Of a DNA stretch of 64,000 nt, positions 17,897 through 26,919 are shown in pieces. A model generated the notes under the pieces. That model saw nothing but the letters and a program-made list of their open reading frames with translations. It was not told the DNA's origin and did not search any database. Origin of the DNA: Kocuria dechangensis. GTDB taxonomy: Bacteria > Actinomycetota > Actinomycetes > Actinomycetales > Micrococcaceae. Where the stretch lies: assembly GCF_014636775.1 (NCBI RefSeq), contig NZ_BMEQ01000005.1:151063-215062 (forward strand), given 5' to 3'. Every line of letters starts with the position of its first letter. Positions within the stretch are counted from its first letter, which is position 1. The translations under genes were made by a program, and so were the position numbers.

Positions 17897-19597
17897 TCAG
17901 TCCAGGCTGATCGGCCCGAGCTCCTCGAGGAGGTCCCCGGGCCCGGGGTTGCCGGGGGCGCTGACGCCCCCGAGGTGCTTCACGACTCCCCACACGGCGT
18001 TGAGCCCGGTGGTGACGGCGCCCTCGGCCCAGCCCGCGGTGAAGGAGATGTCGTCGCCGGCCAGGAAGATCCCGCGCTGGTGCTCCGGCAGCCCGTCCTG
18101 GGCGAAGTGCGTGAACAGGCGCTGCTGGTAGCGGTAGTGGCCGGGGAGGTTCGCCTTGAACGCCCCCATGAAGTTGGGGTCCGACTCCCAGGAGACCGTG
18201 ATGGGCTCCCCCACGATGTGGGACGCGATGTCCACGCCGGGGTAGATCTGCTCGAGCGAGTGCAGCATCAGCTCGACCCGCCCGTCGGCGTCGAGGGCCA
18301 GCCACTTCAGGGCGTCGTCGTTCCAGGTGTAGGACAGCAGGATCACGGCGGGCTTGTCCGGCCCGTCGTCGAGCAGGTACGTGGCCCGCGGGAGCCGGTC
18401 GGTCAGCGTCATGCTCAGGACGTCGCGCCCGGTGCCCGGGTCGACGTCCTTCCAGAAGGGCCGGTCCACCATGACGAACGTCTTGGAGGACTGCATGTAG
18501 TGGGAGCGCTCCATGGCGGTCCAGAGGCGGGCCGGGAAGAGGCCCTCCTCGGTGTGGATCCGCGTGGACAGCAGCCACGACTGGCACGTCGAGACGACGG
18601 CGGGGTACTGCGCGGCGCGGCCCCACTTCTCCTCGATCCGGAAGTCGCCCACGCCGCCGCCGGCCCCGGGCGGACGGGTGATCCGTGCGACGGCGCCGCG
18701 GGGCGAGCCGCCGTGCAGGGAGGCCAGGGACGTCCCCGCGGGCCAGTGGACGAGGTCCTCGGGCGCGTGGTGCCAGAGGGCCTCGGGCAGGCGCTGGGCG
18801 CCGCCGACGATGCTGCGGTGGCCGTCGTCGGCGTCGGTGTAGACGACCCGGAGGATCTCGAGGATCGAGTTCGGGAAGTCGGTGTCCCAGCCGCCCGTCC
18901 CGAAGCCGACCTGCCCGAAGGCCTCGCGGTGGTCGAACCCGGCCTCCTTGAAGGCCCTGCTGGCCGCGATGAAGCCGTAGAACGTCTGCTCGTCCAGGTC
19001 CCGGACCAGGACGTTCCACAGCTGCTTGATCCGGCCGGTGTCACGGGCCCTGATGGCCTCCTGCATCTGCCGGAACTGGGCGCCGTCGTCGACCGCGTCG
19101 TGCCAGGCCTCGGCCACCTCGTGGAAGAACGCCGGCAGGTCCTCGGGGGTGCGGGCGTAGTGGGCCTTCCCGCCGAGCTCGATGACGGTGCTGGAGGTGG
19201 CGTCGGAGAGGGGGTTGGGGAACGCCTCGGTCCGCAGCCCGAGCTTGTCCACGTAGTGGTAGAAGGAGCGCCCGGAGACGGGGAACCGCATCCCGCCCAG
19301 GTCGGCGGTCACGGAGGGCGCCCCGGCGAAGGACCGGGTCTTCAGCCGCCCGCCGATCTCCCCGGCCTCGTGCACGACAGGGCACAGCCCCAGCTTCATG
19401 AGCTCGTAGGCCGTCACCAGGCCGGAGAGCCCCGCCCCGATCACCGCGACCTTCGTGCCCCGCGCGGCCTCCGGGATGCTGCCGAGCCCCGAGGGGTGCT
19501 GGAGGTAGGTGTCGTAGCCGAACGGGAAGTCCGGGTTCAGCATGGTGACCGGCGCGGTGCCGGGCCCGGAGTGGTTGATGTCCGTTGCGATGGTCAC
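17897..19597 (-). CDS. Flavin monoamine oxidase family protein, probable L-amino-acid (arginine?) 2-monooxygenase
   Basis: 566 residues. The GTG start 19597 overlaps the permease stop (GTGA). FAD-binding motif VAVIGAGLSGLVTAYEL (about 50-66) is followed by HEAGEIGGRLKTRSF and LGGMRFPVSG. The C-terminal flavin contact is GIFLAGDDISFTAGWAEGAVTTGLNAVWGV. Length and the GWAEGAV ending fit the tryptophan/lysine/arginine 2-monooxygenase branch, which turns an amino acid into the amide one carbon shorter with CO2 release. Coupling to a cationic-amino-acid permease and proximity to a nitrilase-family amidase and a guanidinobutyrase suggest L-arginine to 4-guanidinobutyramide (inference). An oxidase making 2-ketoarginine instead would fit the adjacent decarboxylase equally well. 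Confidence 0.75.
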   Translation of the reverse strand: MTIATDINHSGPGTAPVTMLNPDFPFGYDTYLQHPSGLGSIPEAARGTKVAVIGAGLSGLVTAYELMKLGLCPVVHEAGEIGGRLKTRSFAGAPSVTADLGGMRFPVSGRSFYHYVDKLGLRTEAFPNPLSDATSSTVIELGGKAHYARTPEDLPAFFHEVAEAWHDAVDDGAQFRQMQEAIRARDTGRIKQLWNVLVRDLDEQTFYGFIAASRAFKEAGFDHREAFGQVGFGTGGWDTDFPNSILEILRVVYTDADDGHRSIVGGAQRLPEALWHHAPEDLVHWPAGTSLASLHGGSPRGAVARITRPPGAGGGVGDFRIEEKWGRAAQYPAVVSTCQSWLLSTRIHTEEGLFPARLWTAMERSHYMQSSKTFVMVDRPFWKDVDPGTGRDVLSMTLTDRLPRATYLLDDGPDKPAVILLSYTWNDDALKWLALDADGRVELMLHSLEQIYPGVDIASHIVGEPITVSWESDPNFMGAFKANLPGHYRYQQRLFTHFAQDGLPEHQRGIFLAGDDISFTAGWAEGAVTTGLNAVWGVVKHLGGVSAPGNPGPGDLLEELGPISLD

Positions 19598-21141
19598 TGG
19601 TCGTCCTTCACGGTCTCGCGGGTGGGGGTGCGTGCGCCGGCGGAGGCGGCGGCGTCCGTCGGGGAGGAGGCGGAGGCCTCAACGTACTCGTCGTCGGTCA
19701 TGGCCGCCACGGTGGAGTGCCGCCGCCCGTAGCCGAGGTACACGGCCGCGCCGAGGGCCATCCACAGGACGAACACCACCCAGGTGCTGCCGCCGAGGTT
19801 CACCATGAGGAGCACGCACATGGTCACGGCCAGGATCGGCGTCAGCGGGAACAGCGGGACGCGGAAGGTGCGCGGCAGGTCGGGGCGGCGCCGGCGCAGG
19901 TCGATGACGGCCAGGCTGACGAGGCTGAAGGCGAACAGGGTGCCGATGCTCGTGGCGTCGGCGAGCTCCCCCAGCGGGACGAGCCCGGCGGCGGCCGCGA
20001 TGACTCCGCCGGTGATCAGCGTGTTGGCGACCGGGGTGCCGGTGCGGGCGGAGACCCTGCCGAAGACCGGCGGGACGAGCCCGTCCCGGGACATGGCCAT
20101 CAGGATGCGGGTCTGCCCGTAGAGGACGACGAGCACGATGCTGACGATCGCGATGACGGCGCCGACGGCGAACACCAGCGACATCCACGAGCTGCCGGTG
20201 ACCTCCTGGAGGATCCGCACAAGAGCGGCCTCCTGGCCGTCGAACCAGCCCCAGGGGCGGGCCCCCACGGCGGCCAGCGCCACCAGGATGTAGAGGGACG
20301 TGATGAGCGCCATGGACAGGATGATCGCGCGCGGCAGGTCCCGCTGGGGGTTGCGGGCCTCGTCGCCGGCGGTGGAGGCCGCGTCGAACCCGATGTAGGA
20401 GAAGAACAGCCTCGAGGCCGCCGCGGTGACGCCGGCGGAGCCCATCGGCAGCAGCGGGGCGAAGTTGCGGGAGTCGAAGGCCGTGAAGGCCACCAGGACG
20501 AAGAACAGGAGGACGACGATCTTCAGGACCACCAGCACGGTGTTGACCAGCGCGCTCTCCCGCGCCCCCCGGATCAGCAGGACGGTGGCCAGGAGCACGA
20601 CGGCCACGGCCGGGACGTTGAACACCCCACCGTCGCCGGGCGGCTGGATGAGGGCCTCCGGGAGCGTCACGCCGAAGGTCGTCGCGATCTCCGTGAGGTA
20701 CTCGCCCGCGCCCACGGCGATGGCCGCCACGGACACCGCGTACTCGAGCAGCAGGCACCAGCCGCAGATCCAGGCCAGGCCCTCGCCCATCGTCGCGTAG
20801 GTGTAGGAGTAGCTGGAGCCCGAGACGGGCACGGCACCCGCCATCTCCGCGTAGGACAGGGCGGAGAGCATGGCGGCGACCCCGGCCACGACGAACGAGA
20901 TCCATACCGCCGGGCCCGCGATGGGGACCGCGTCCCCGAGGACCACGAAGATGCCCGTGCCGAGCGTGGCCCCCACGCTGATCATCGTCAGCTGGAGGAG
21001 GCCGAAGCTCCTGATGAGCCCGGTGCTGGCGGTGTCCGAGTCCCGCACCATCTGCTGCAGCGGCTTGCGCCGGGTCAGCTGGTGGCCCAGCCGGAGGGCG
21101 GGGCCGGAGCGCTGCTGCTGTGCTGTGGGTGTCATGGTCAT
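19594..21141 (-). CDS. APC-superfamily amino acid permease, cationic amino acid transporter type
   Basis: 515 residues, ATG 21141 with AAGGGA upstream; ATG 21135 is an alternative. About 12-14 membrane segments. Family landmarks: LTMISVGATLGTGIFVVLGDA in segment 1, the conserved AMLSALSYAEMAGAVPVSGSSYSYTYATMGEG stretch, FFSYIGFDAASTAGDEARNPQRDLPRAII and YGQTRILMAMSRDGLVPPVF. These match the CAT (cationic amino acid) branch, consistent with arginine or ornithine/lysine uptake. It is cotranscribed with the flavoenzyme and is divergent from a PucR-type regulator 98 bases away, the likely control region. Confidence 0.85.
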   Translation of the reverse strand: MTMTPTAQQQRSGPALRLGHQLTRRKPLQQMVRDSDTASTGLIRSFGLLQLTMISVGATLGTGIFVVLGDAVPIAGPAVWISFVVAGVAAMLSALSYAEMAGAVPVSGSSYSYTYATMGEGLAWICGWCLLLEYAVSVAAIAVGAGEYLTEIATTFGVTLPEALIQPPGDGGVFNVPAVAVVLLATVLLIRGARESALVNTVLVVLKIVVLLFFVLVAFTAFDSRNFAPLLPMGSAGVTAAASRLFFSYIGFDAASTAGDEARNPQRDLPRAIILSMALITSLYILVALAAVGARPWGWFDGQEAALVRILQEVTGSSWMSLVFAVGAVIAIVSIVLVVLYGQTRILMAMSRDGLVPPVFGRVSARTGTPVANTLITGGVIAAAAGLVPLGELADATSIGTLFAFSLVSLAVIDLRRRRPDLPRTFRVPLFPLTPILAVTMCVLLMVNLGGSTWVVFVLWMALGAAVYLGYGRRHSTVAAMTDDEYVEASASSPTDAAASAGARTPTRETVKDDQ

Positions 21142-21239
21142 GGAGGCGTCCCTTTCGACGAGCGGCCTGCGGGTCCCCACAAACCCTAGGGATGTGACGG
21201 CAGTCTCAGTCGGGACGGAATGACTTAGAATCCCTCTCC

Positions 21240-22847
21240 ATGAGCGGAAATGCACCACAGCAGGAACAGGTGGAGGCCGGTGCGGGCTGGGTGCAGCTCA
21301 CCCTGGACCGTCTGCTCGCCCAGATGCCGGCCGAGCTGGAGCCCGTGGCGCGCCCGGAGGGGGACGCGAACCGGCCCCTGCGCTGGGTCGCCACGAGCGA
21401 GCTGGAGGACCCCACGCCCTTCCTGCTGGGCGGGGAGTTCCTCCTGACCGCCGGCGTCCCGCTGGTCGACCGTCCCCCGGAGGAGGTCGACGCCTACGTC
21501 GGGAGGCTTCGCGCCGCGGGGGTCACGGCCCTGGGGTTTGGGGTCTCTCCCGTGCACGACGACGTCCCGGCGCCCCTCGTGCGGGCGTGCACCGCGCAGG
21601 GGCTGCCGCTGGTCCGGGTGGCCCGGCGCACGCCCTTCGTCGCCGTGACCCGGAAGTTCGCGGCCATGCTGGAGGCCGAGGGCGCGCGCCTCAGCCGCCA
21701 CCTCGCCGAGGTCAACCGCCGGATGCTGCGGGCGGTGCTCTCCGACGCGCCGGAGGGCTCGCTCCTGGGGGTGCTGGCCGCGGAGGTCCGCGGATGGGTC
21801 GTGCTCACGGGCGCGGACGGGAGGGCCAGCGCCGCGGCGGGGCGGCAGGTGCTGGCGGAGGAGCAGCTGCGGCCCCTGCAGGAGCGCATGCTGGCCGGCA
21901 GCGGCCCACGGGTCGAGGTCGCGGGATTCCCGGTACCGGGGGCCGCCCACGTGGTCGGCCACCCCCTGCGCAGCGAGCGCGACGTCAACCTGGGCACCCT
22001 GGTGCTCGGCTCGGCCACCGGCTTCAGCCCGCCGCAGCACACGACGATCACCCTCGCCGTGGGCCTCCTCGAGGTCCTGCTCCGCCAGCGGACCGTGGGC
22101 AACTTCGGCCCGAGCCGCCTGGCCACCCGGCTGCTGCTGGATCCCTCGGCCCTGGGCCGGGCCGCCTCGGGCCGCGACCGCACGCTCGCGCGGTCGCTGG
22201 CGCAGAGCATGTCCGGGGCCGAGGGGGCGCCGGTGCGGATCGTGCAGGGAGTGCGCCGGGACGGCCAGGACCGGGGCTGGCCCCCGCCCGCCGCCGGCGA
22301 GCTCCCCGAGCTGATCCAGCTGCGGCGCCTCTGCGACACGCGGCTGGTGGAGCTCACCGACTACGGCTTCGTAGCAGTCACCCGCTCGGCGGTCCCGGAC
22401 CGGGTCGTGGCGGACCTGGAGCGGCTGGGGTGGCTGGTCGCGGTCGGGGGGCCCGTGGAGCCGGCCGAGCTCGCGAGCGGCAACGAGCAGGTCGCGGCGG
22501 TGCGGCGGCGGCTCCGGGGCGGCGGCGCCAGCGTCCGGGCCGAGGACGTGCAGTGGTCCGTGACGGGCCTGCTCGGTCCCGAGTCCGGCCGCCTGGTCGC
22601 CGAGCGCCTGTTCGCGCCGCTCGCGGTGCTGCCCGACGAGAGGCGGCGGCTGCTGCTGCGGGTCCTGCGCTCGTGGCTGGGGGTCCACGGCAGCTGGGAC
22701 GCCTGCGGCCGGGAGCTGGGGCTGCACCGCAACAGTGTGCGCCGGCATGTCCAGCACGCCGCCGACGTGCTCCGCCTCGACCTGGACGACGCGCGGAGCA
22801 GGGCCGAGCTGCTGATCGCCCTGCAGTTCATGCCCGAGGACCGCTGA
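21240..22847 (+). CDS. PucR-family transcriptional regulator
   Basis: 535 residues, ATG 21240. The N-terminal PucR domain (TLDRLLAQMPAELEPVARPEGDANRPLRWVATSELEDPTPFLLGGEFLLTAG) fits the PucR sensory module. The C-terminal helix-turn-helix HGSWDACGRELGLHRNSVRRHVQHAADVL lies at about residues 482-510. PucR-type activators often control purine, urea or amino-acid catabolism. Divergent placement from the permease-flavoenzyme operon makes that operon its likely target. The 98-base divergent region contains GTCTCAGTCGGGACGGAATG and no obvious palindrome. Confidence 0.85.
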   Translation: MSGNAPQQEQVEAGAGWVQLTLDRLLAQMPAELEPVARPEGDANRPLRWVATSELEDPTPFLLGGEFLLTAGVPLVDRPPEEVDAYVGRLRAAGVTALGFGVSPVHDDVPAPLVRACTAQGLPLVRVARRTPFVAVTRKFAAMLEAEGARLSRHLAEVNRRMLRAVLSDAPEGSLLGVLAAEVRGWVVLTGADGRASAAAGRQVLAEEQLRPLQERMLAGSGPRVEVAGFPVPGAAHVVGHPLRSERDVNLGTLVLGSATGFSPPQHTTITLAVGLLEVLLRQRTVGNFGPSRLATRLLLDPSALGRAASGRDRTLARSLAQSMSGAEGAPVRIVQGVRRDGQDRGWPPPAAGELPELIQLRRLCDTRLVELTDYGFVAVTRSAVPDRVVADLERLGWLVAVGGPVEPAELASGNEQVAAVRRRLRGGGASVRAEDVQWSVTGLLGPESGRLVAERLFAPLAVLPDERRRLLLRVLRSWLGVHGSWDACGRELGLHRNSVRRHVQHAADVLRLDLDDARSRAELLIALQFMPEDR

Positions 22848-22863
22848 CCCGCGCCGGGCCGCG

Positions 22864-23670
22864 TCAGCTGCAGGAGCAGCCGGTCCACCGCCCGTACAGG
22901 TCCGGGCGCCGGTCCCTCAGGTAGGGGACCCGTTCCCGCGCCGCCGCGACGGCCGCCCGGTCCACCGTCGCGCACAGGACCTCCGGGCCCTCGCCGGCGT
23001 GGGCCAGCAGGGTCCCGTCCGCCGCGGCGACCACGCTCTCGCCCCCCATCCGCAGCCCGCTCTCCGTGCCGCAGTGGTTGGCGTAGGCGACGACCACCTG
23101 GCTCTCGAGCGCCCGGGCCGGCACGAGGACGCGGGGCACCGCGCTGAAGCCGGCGCCGAGCGCGGTGGGGACCAGCAGCAGCTCCGCGCCCTGGTCGGAG
23201 GCGGCGCGGACGCTCTCCGGGAACTCCACGTCGTAGCAGATCAGCAGCGAGACCAGCATCCCGCCGTGCGCCACCGCCCGCGGGGCGGCCGAGCCGGGGG
23301 CGAAGGCCCTCCGCTCCTCGGCCCCGAACAGGTGCACCTTGTCGTAGGCCAGCACCTCCGCGCCGGTGGCGTCCAGCAGGCGGGCCGAGATGTGCCAGCG
23401 CCCGTCGGGGGCGATCCGGGGCGTGCTGTGCACGAGGGAGATGCCGTGGCGGCGCGCGATCCCCGCCGCGCGCTCGGCGATCCGGTCCAGGTCCGCGGCG
23501 GTCAGCTCCGCCCGGACCCGGTCGGGGCTGTAGCCGCACGTGAACAGCTCGGGGGTGAGGAGCAGGTCGGAGCCGTCCTCCCGGGCGCGCCGGGCGGCCG
23601 CGTCGACGGCTTCGAGGTTCGCCTCGAGGTCCATGACCTTCGCCTCGGACTGGAGGAGGGCGATCTGCAT
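22864..23670 (-). CDS. Nitrilase-superfamily amidohydrolase, probable guanidinobutyramidase-type amidase
   Basis: 268 residues, ATG 23670 (MQIALLQSEAKV) with AAGGAT upstream. The complete Glu-Lys-Cys catalytic set is visible: Glu41 in TPELFTCGY, Lys111 in YDKVHLFG and Cys145 in LLICYDVEFPE. Carbon-nitrogen hydrolases of this size cleave small amides. In pathways that begin with an amino-acid 2-monooxygenase (lysine DavB/DavA, arginine monooxygenase), the second enzyme is of this family, so 4-guanidinobutyramide hydrolysis to 4-guanidinobutyrate plus ammonia is the preferred reading (inference). Its upstream region shares the repeat element found before the ThDP enzyme. Convergent with the PucR gene, only 16 bases apart. 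Confidence 0.72.
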   Translation of the reverse strand: MQIALLQSEAKVMDLEANLEAVDAAARRAREDGSDLLLTPELFTCGYSPDRVRAELTAADLDRIAERAAGIARRHGISLVHSTPRIAPDGRWHISARLLDATGAEVLAYDKVHLFGAEERRAFAPGSAAPRAVAHGGMLVSLLICYDVEFPESVRAASDQGAELLLVPTALGAGFSAVPRVLVPARALESQVVVAYANHCGTESGLRMGGESVVAAADGTLLAHAGEGPEVLCATVDRAAVAAARERVPYLRDRRPDLYGRWTGCSCS

Positions 23671-23723
23671 GGGGAGATCCTTCCGGAGACGGGGCCGAGG
23701 GCCCGCTGGGATCGGGCTGTCTC

Positions 23724-23757
23724 GGCAGAAGTTGCTGGTGGAGAAACAAAAGTTGTC
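23724..23757. promoter_or_regulatory. Operator-like element upstream of the amidase gene
   Basis: GGCAGAAGTTGCTGGTGGAG continues into AAACAAAAGTTGTC. Read on the coding (minus) strand, GACAACT-nn-TGTTTCTCC followed by GCAACTT matches, base for base in these blocks, the element upstream of the ThDP enzyme at 17749-17798. CATACT (23764-23769 on the minus strand) could be the -10, six bases upstream of it. The divergent XRE-cupin regulator is the natural candidate to bind. Confidence 0.58.
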
Positions 23758-23765
23758 CAACCTAG

Positions 23766-23780
23766 TATGATCTGGATCAT
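23766..23780. promoter_or_regulatory. TATGAT -10-like element within inverted repeat ATGATC-TG-GATCAT
   Basis: The 14 bases 23767-23780 form a perfect 6-2-6 inverted repeat, and TATGAT (23766-23771) is a near-consensus -10 pointing towards the XRE-cupin gene. It lies between the amidase operator and the regulator start and may serve autoregulation. Confidence 0.4.
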
Positions 23781-23840
23781 GTTCCCCCACCAGGCCCCTG
23801 CCGTCGCGGGCCGCCGGCACCTCCGGAGGGCAGGCCCACC

Positions 23841-24407
23841 GTGAAAGCACTGCCCATCGAGAGCTCCGGCCGCTCCGCCGCCGTGGGCTCTCGCCTGCGC
23901 AACCACCGCCGGCGCAACCACATGACCATCGACCAGCTCGCCTCCGCTGCGGGCCTGACCAAGGGCTTCGTCAGCCGGGTGGAGCGGGACATCACCTCGC
24001 CCTCCGTGGACTCCCTCGTGCGGATGTGCCAGGTGCTGCGCATCGACGTGGGGGACCTCTTCGCCGGTCCCGGCGAGGTGGAGCTCGTCCGGCTGGCGGA
24101 CGCCCCCCACATCGATCTCGGCGGCGAGGGGATCGAGGAGCAGCTCCTCACCCCCACCGACCAGCGCACGGTCCAGGTCCTCCGGGCCCGCGTGGCGGCG
24201 GGGGGCCGCGGCGAGGAGGCCATGTACAGCATGGACTGCGAGACCGAGGTCCTGCACCTGATCAGCGGCCGGTTCCGGCTGAAGGTCCCCGGCCGCACCT
24301 TCGACCTGGTCGCCGGCGACACCGTCACCTTCCCCGGCTCCGAGCCCCACACCTGGGAGAACCCCGGGGACGAGGACGCCGTCCTGCTCTGGATCCTCCG
24401 CACCTGA
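23841..24407 (+). CDS. XRE-family regulator with C-terminal cupin domain
   Basis: 188 residues from GTG 23841. The N-terminal helix-turn-helix ([59 protein letters not shown], about residues 17-75) is followed by a cupin_2 domain ([43 protein letters not shown]). Regulators of this build sense small metabolites in the cupin and often repress amine or amino-acid catabolism (PuuR-like). It is divergent from the amidase and 62 bases upstream of, and co-directional with, the guanidinobutyrase gene, so it probably controls both. Confidence 0.85.
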   Translation: MKALPIESSGRSAAVGSRLRNHRRRNHMTIDQLASAAGLTKGFVSRVERDITSPSVDSLVRMCQVLRIDVGDLFAGPGEVELVRLADAPHIDLGGEGIEEQLLTPTDQRTVQVLRARVAAGGRGEEAMYSMDCETEVLHLISGRFRLKVPGRTFDLVAGDTVTFPGSEPHTWENPGDEDAVLLWILRT

Positions 24408-24469
24408 TCCGGCCGTCCGTCCGCAGCGCCTCTCCGCACCACCCCTCCGACCCTCGAAAGGCCTCTCGC

Positions 24470-25531
24470 ATGAACCCGGAACGCATCACCTCCACCGCCC
24501 CGGACGGCACCACCGTCGTGGGCCCCGTCAACGCGGCCCTGACCCCGCGCTGGGCCGGCCTGGGCACCTTCGCCCGGCTGCCGCGCACCGACGAGGTCGA
24601 GCGCACGGACATCGCGGTGGTCGGGGTCCCCTTCGACTCCGGGGTCTCCTACCGGCCCGGCGCCCGCTTCGGGGCCAACCACGTCCGGGAGTCCTCGCGC
24701 CTGCTGCGCCCCTACAACCCCGCCCAGAGCTTCTCGCCGTTCGCCGGGGCGCAGGTCGCCGACGCCGGGGACATCGTCGCCAACCCCTTCGACATCCACG
24801 AGGCCATCGCCTCGATCGAGGCCCAGGCGAAGGAGCTGATGGGGGACAGCACCCGGCTCGTGGCCGTCGGCGGGGACCACACCATCGCCCTGCCGCTGCT
24901 GCGGGCCGCCCACGCCCGCCACGGGAAGGTGGCGCTGCTGCACTTCGACGCACACCTCGACACCTGGGACACCTACTTCGGCGCGGAGTACACCCACGGG
25001 ACCCCGTTCCGCCGCGCGTTCGAGGAGGGCCTGCTCGACACCGACGCCGTCTGCCACGTGGGCACCCGCGGTCCCCTCTACGGGCCCGAGGACCTCGACG
25101 ACGACGCCCGCTTCGGCTTCGGCATCGTGTCCTCGGTCGACGTGATGCGGCTGGGGGTCGACGCCGTCGTCGAGGCGCTGCGCGAGCGCGTCGGCGACCG
25201 TCCGCTCTACGTCTCCCTCGACATCGACGTCCTGGACCCCGCCCACGCCCCCGGCACGGGCACCCCCGAGGCCGGCGGGATGACGAGCCGCGAGGTGCTC
25301 GAGATCCTGCGCGGGCTGCGCGGGACGGACGTCGTGGGCTGCGACGTCGTGGAGGTCGCCCCCGCCTACGACCACGCCGAGCTCACCGGGGTCGCCGCCG
25401 CCCACGTGGTCTACGAGCTGATCACGCTGCTCGCCATGGGCCCCGGCGCCGCACCCGGCGGGCCGGCGTACGGCCTGGCCGGGCACGTCTACGGCAGGGC
25501 CGCCGCAGGGCGGCCCGAGGACGTCCGGTGA
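24470..25531 (+). CDS. Agmatinase/guanidinobutyrase family ureohydrolase
   Basis: 353 residues, ATG 24470 with AAAGG upstream. All manganese-ligand motifs of the arginase/agmatinase fold are present: GGDHT (His137), HFDAHLDT (Asp160, His162, Asp164) and [22 protein letters not shown]. These enzymes release urea from a guanidino compound. The family covers agmatinase, guanidinobutyrase and guanidinopropionase; the amidase and monooxygenase nearby point to 4-guanidinobutyrate, giving GABA plus urea, which the nearby urease could degrade. Cotranscribed with the regulator upstream and the aminotransferase downstream. Confidence 0.82.
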   Translation: MNPERITSTAPDGTTVVGPVNAALTPRWAGLGTFARLPRTDEVERTDIAVVGVPFDSGVSYRPGARFGANHVRESSRLLRPYNPAQSFSPFAGAQVADAGDIVANPFDIHEAIASIEAQAKELMGDSTRLVAVGGDHTIALPLLRAAHARHGKVALLHFDAHLDTWDTYFGAEYTHGTPFRRAFEEGLLDTDAVCHVGTRGPLYGPEDLDDDARFGFGIVSSVDVMRLGVDAVVEALRERVGDRPLYVSLDIDVLDPAHAPGTGTPEAGGMTSREVLEILRGLRGTDVVGCDVVEVAPAYDHAELTGVAAAHVVYELITLLAMGPGAAPGGPAYGLAGHVYGRAAAGRPEDVR

Positions 25532-25545
25532 GCGGAGGCGCGGCC

Positions 25546-26751
25546 GTGGCGCGCTGGCCCGACCACGTCTCCCTCTTCGCACGCCGCTCGGGGGAGTTCC
25601 GCCCGTCCCCCGTGCGGGCCGTGTTCGAGATCGCGATGCGGCCGGGGATGATCTCCCTGGCCGGCGGCAACCCGGACATGGGCGTGCTCCCGCACGACGT
25701 GATCGCGGGCATGACCGCCCGGATCCTCGCCGAGCGGGGGCCGGAGGTGCTGCAGTACGGCTCCGGGGCGGGCATCGGGCGCCTGCCCGGGCTGATCTGC
25801 GAGCTCATGGCCCTGGAGGGCGCCGAGACCACCCCGGACCGGATCCAGGTCACGGCCGGCTCCCAGGCCGGCCTGGACCTGGTCACCAAGCTGTTCTGCA
25901 ACCCGGGCGACGTCGTGGTCGCCGAGGGCCCCACCTACGTGGGGGCGCTCGGGGTGTTCGGCAGCTACGAGGTCGAGGTCCAGCACGTCGACGTCGACGA
26001 GGACGGGTTCGACCCCGGCGCGGTGGCGGAGCGGATCGACGAGCTGCGGGCCGCCGGGCGGACCGTGAAGTTCGTCTACACGGTCCCGAACTTCCACAAC
26101 CCCACCGGCGTGACGCTGAGCGAGGAGCGGCGGCGCCGGCTCGTGGCGGTCTGCGCGGAGCGCGGCGTGCTGATCCTCGAGGACGACCCGTACGGGCTGC
26201 TCGGCTTCGACCGGGAGCACCGGCCGCCGTCCCTGTACTCGCTGGACCCGGCCACCGTGATCCACCTGGGCAGCTTCTCCAAGATCTTCGCCCCGGGCCT
26301 GCGGATCGGCTGGATCGCCGCGGTGCCGGTGGTCCGGGCGCGGCTACAGATCGCGGCGGAGGCGGTCACCATCCACCCCTCGGTGCTGGGCCAGGAGCTG
26401 GCCGCCGAGTACGTGGGCAGCGAGCACTGGCGGCCCGCCCTCGACCGGGCCGTGGAGCGCTACCGCTCCCGGTGCGCCGCGATGATGGGCGCCCTCGAGG
26501 AGCACATGCCGGAGGGGGTGCGCTGGACCCGGCCCGCCGGCGGCTTCTTCACGTGGCTGGACCTCGACCCGGCCGCCGACCACGAGGACCTGCTCGACCG
26601 GGCGGTCCGGCACGGCTTGGTGCTGGTGCCCGGCGGCGCCTGCTACGCCGACGGCCGCCCCACCACGAGCCTGCGCCTGGCCTACTCCGCGGCCTCGGAG
26701 CAGGAGATCGCCGAGGGCGTCCGCCGCCTGGGGGAGGTGCTCCGGGGCTGA
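25546..26751 (+). CDS. PLP-dependent aminotransferase class I/II (MocR/LysN-like)
   Basis: 401 residues from GTG 25546 (GGAGG seven bases upstream); GTG 25528, which overlaps the previous stop (GTGA), is the alternative and would add six residues. Fold-type I PLP enzyme: the substrate/cofactor landmarks are ISLAGGNPDMGVLP, YTVPNFHNPTGVTLS, LEDDPYGLL and the PLP lysine in HLGSFSKIFAPGLRIGW. This subgroup includes 2-aminoadipate and aromatic/branched-chain aminotransferases. Next to a 2-ketoarginine-decarboxylase-like gene region it might transaminate arginine, or handle GABA-related products; neither can be decided from sequence. Confidence 0.82.
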   Translation: MARWPDHVSLFARRSGEFRPSPVRAVFEIAMRPGMISLAGGNPDMGVLPHDVIAGMTARILAERGPEVLQYGSGAGIGRLPGLICELMALEGAETTPDRIQVTAGSQAGLDLVTKLFCNPGDVVVAEGPTYVGALGVFGSYEVEVQHVDVDEDGFDPGAVAERIDELRAAGRTVKFVYTVPNFHNPTGVTLSEERRRRLVAVCAERGVLILEDDPYGLLGFDREHRPPSLYSLDPATVIHLGSFSKIFAPGLRIGWIAAVPVVRARLQIAAEAVTIHPSVLGQELAAEYVGSEHWRPALDRAVERYRSRCAAMMGALEEHMPEGVRWTRPAGGFFTWLDLDPAADHEDLLDRAVRHGLVLVPGGACYADGRPTTSLRLAYSAASEQEIAEGVRRLGEVLRG

Positions 26752-26820
26752 GCCCCCGCCGCGGCCACGCGGCGCCGAGGAGTCCCTACCGACCGGAATC
26801 GGTGTTGCACACCGACAGAA

Positions 26821-26899
26821 CGCGACCCCTCGGCGGTGGCAGGGCGGCGAACGCGACCCCTCGGCGGTGGCAGGGCGGCGAACGCGACCCCTCGGCGGG
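26821..26899. repeat. Tandem 31-base repeat containing the CGCGACCCCTC core (three copies)
   Basis: Units start at 26821, 26852 and 26883 (period 31), each beginning CGCGACCCCTCGGCGG; the first two full units end GGCAGGGCGGCGAA. The block fills most of the 168-base gap between the convergent aminotransferase and FAD oxidoreductase genes. There is no spacer diversity and no repeat-spacer structure of a CRISPR. Confidence 0.8.
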
Positions 26900-26919
26900 G
26901 GAGGCGTGCCGAAAGCCGG

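Noticed and set aside
26821..26899. Three 31-base direct repeats resembling a CRISPR array start
   Set aside because: The units are contiguous with no variable spacers and no cas genes are nearby; the same core is dispersed in other intergenic spots.
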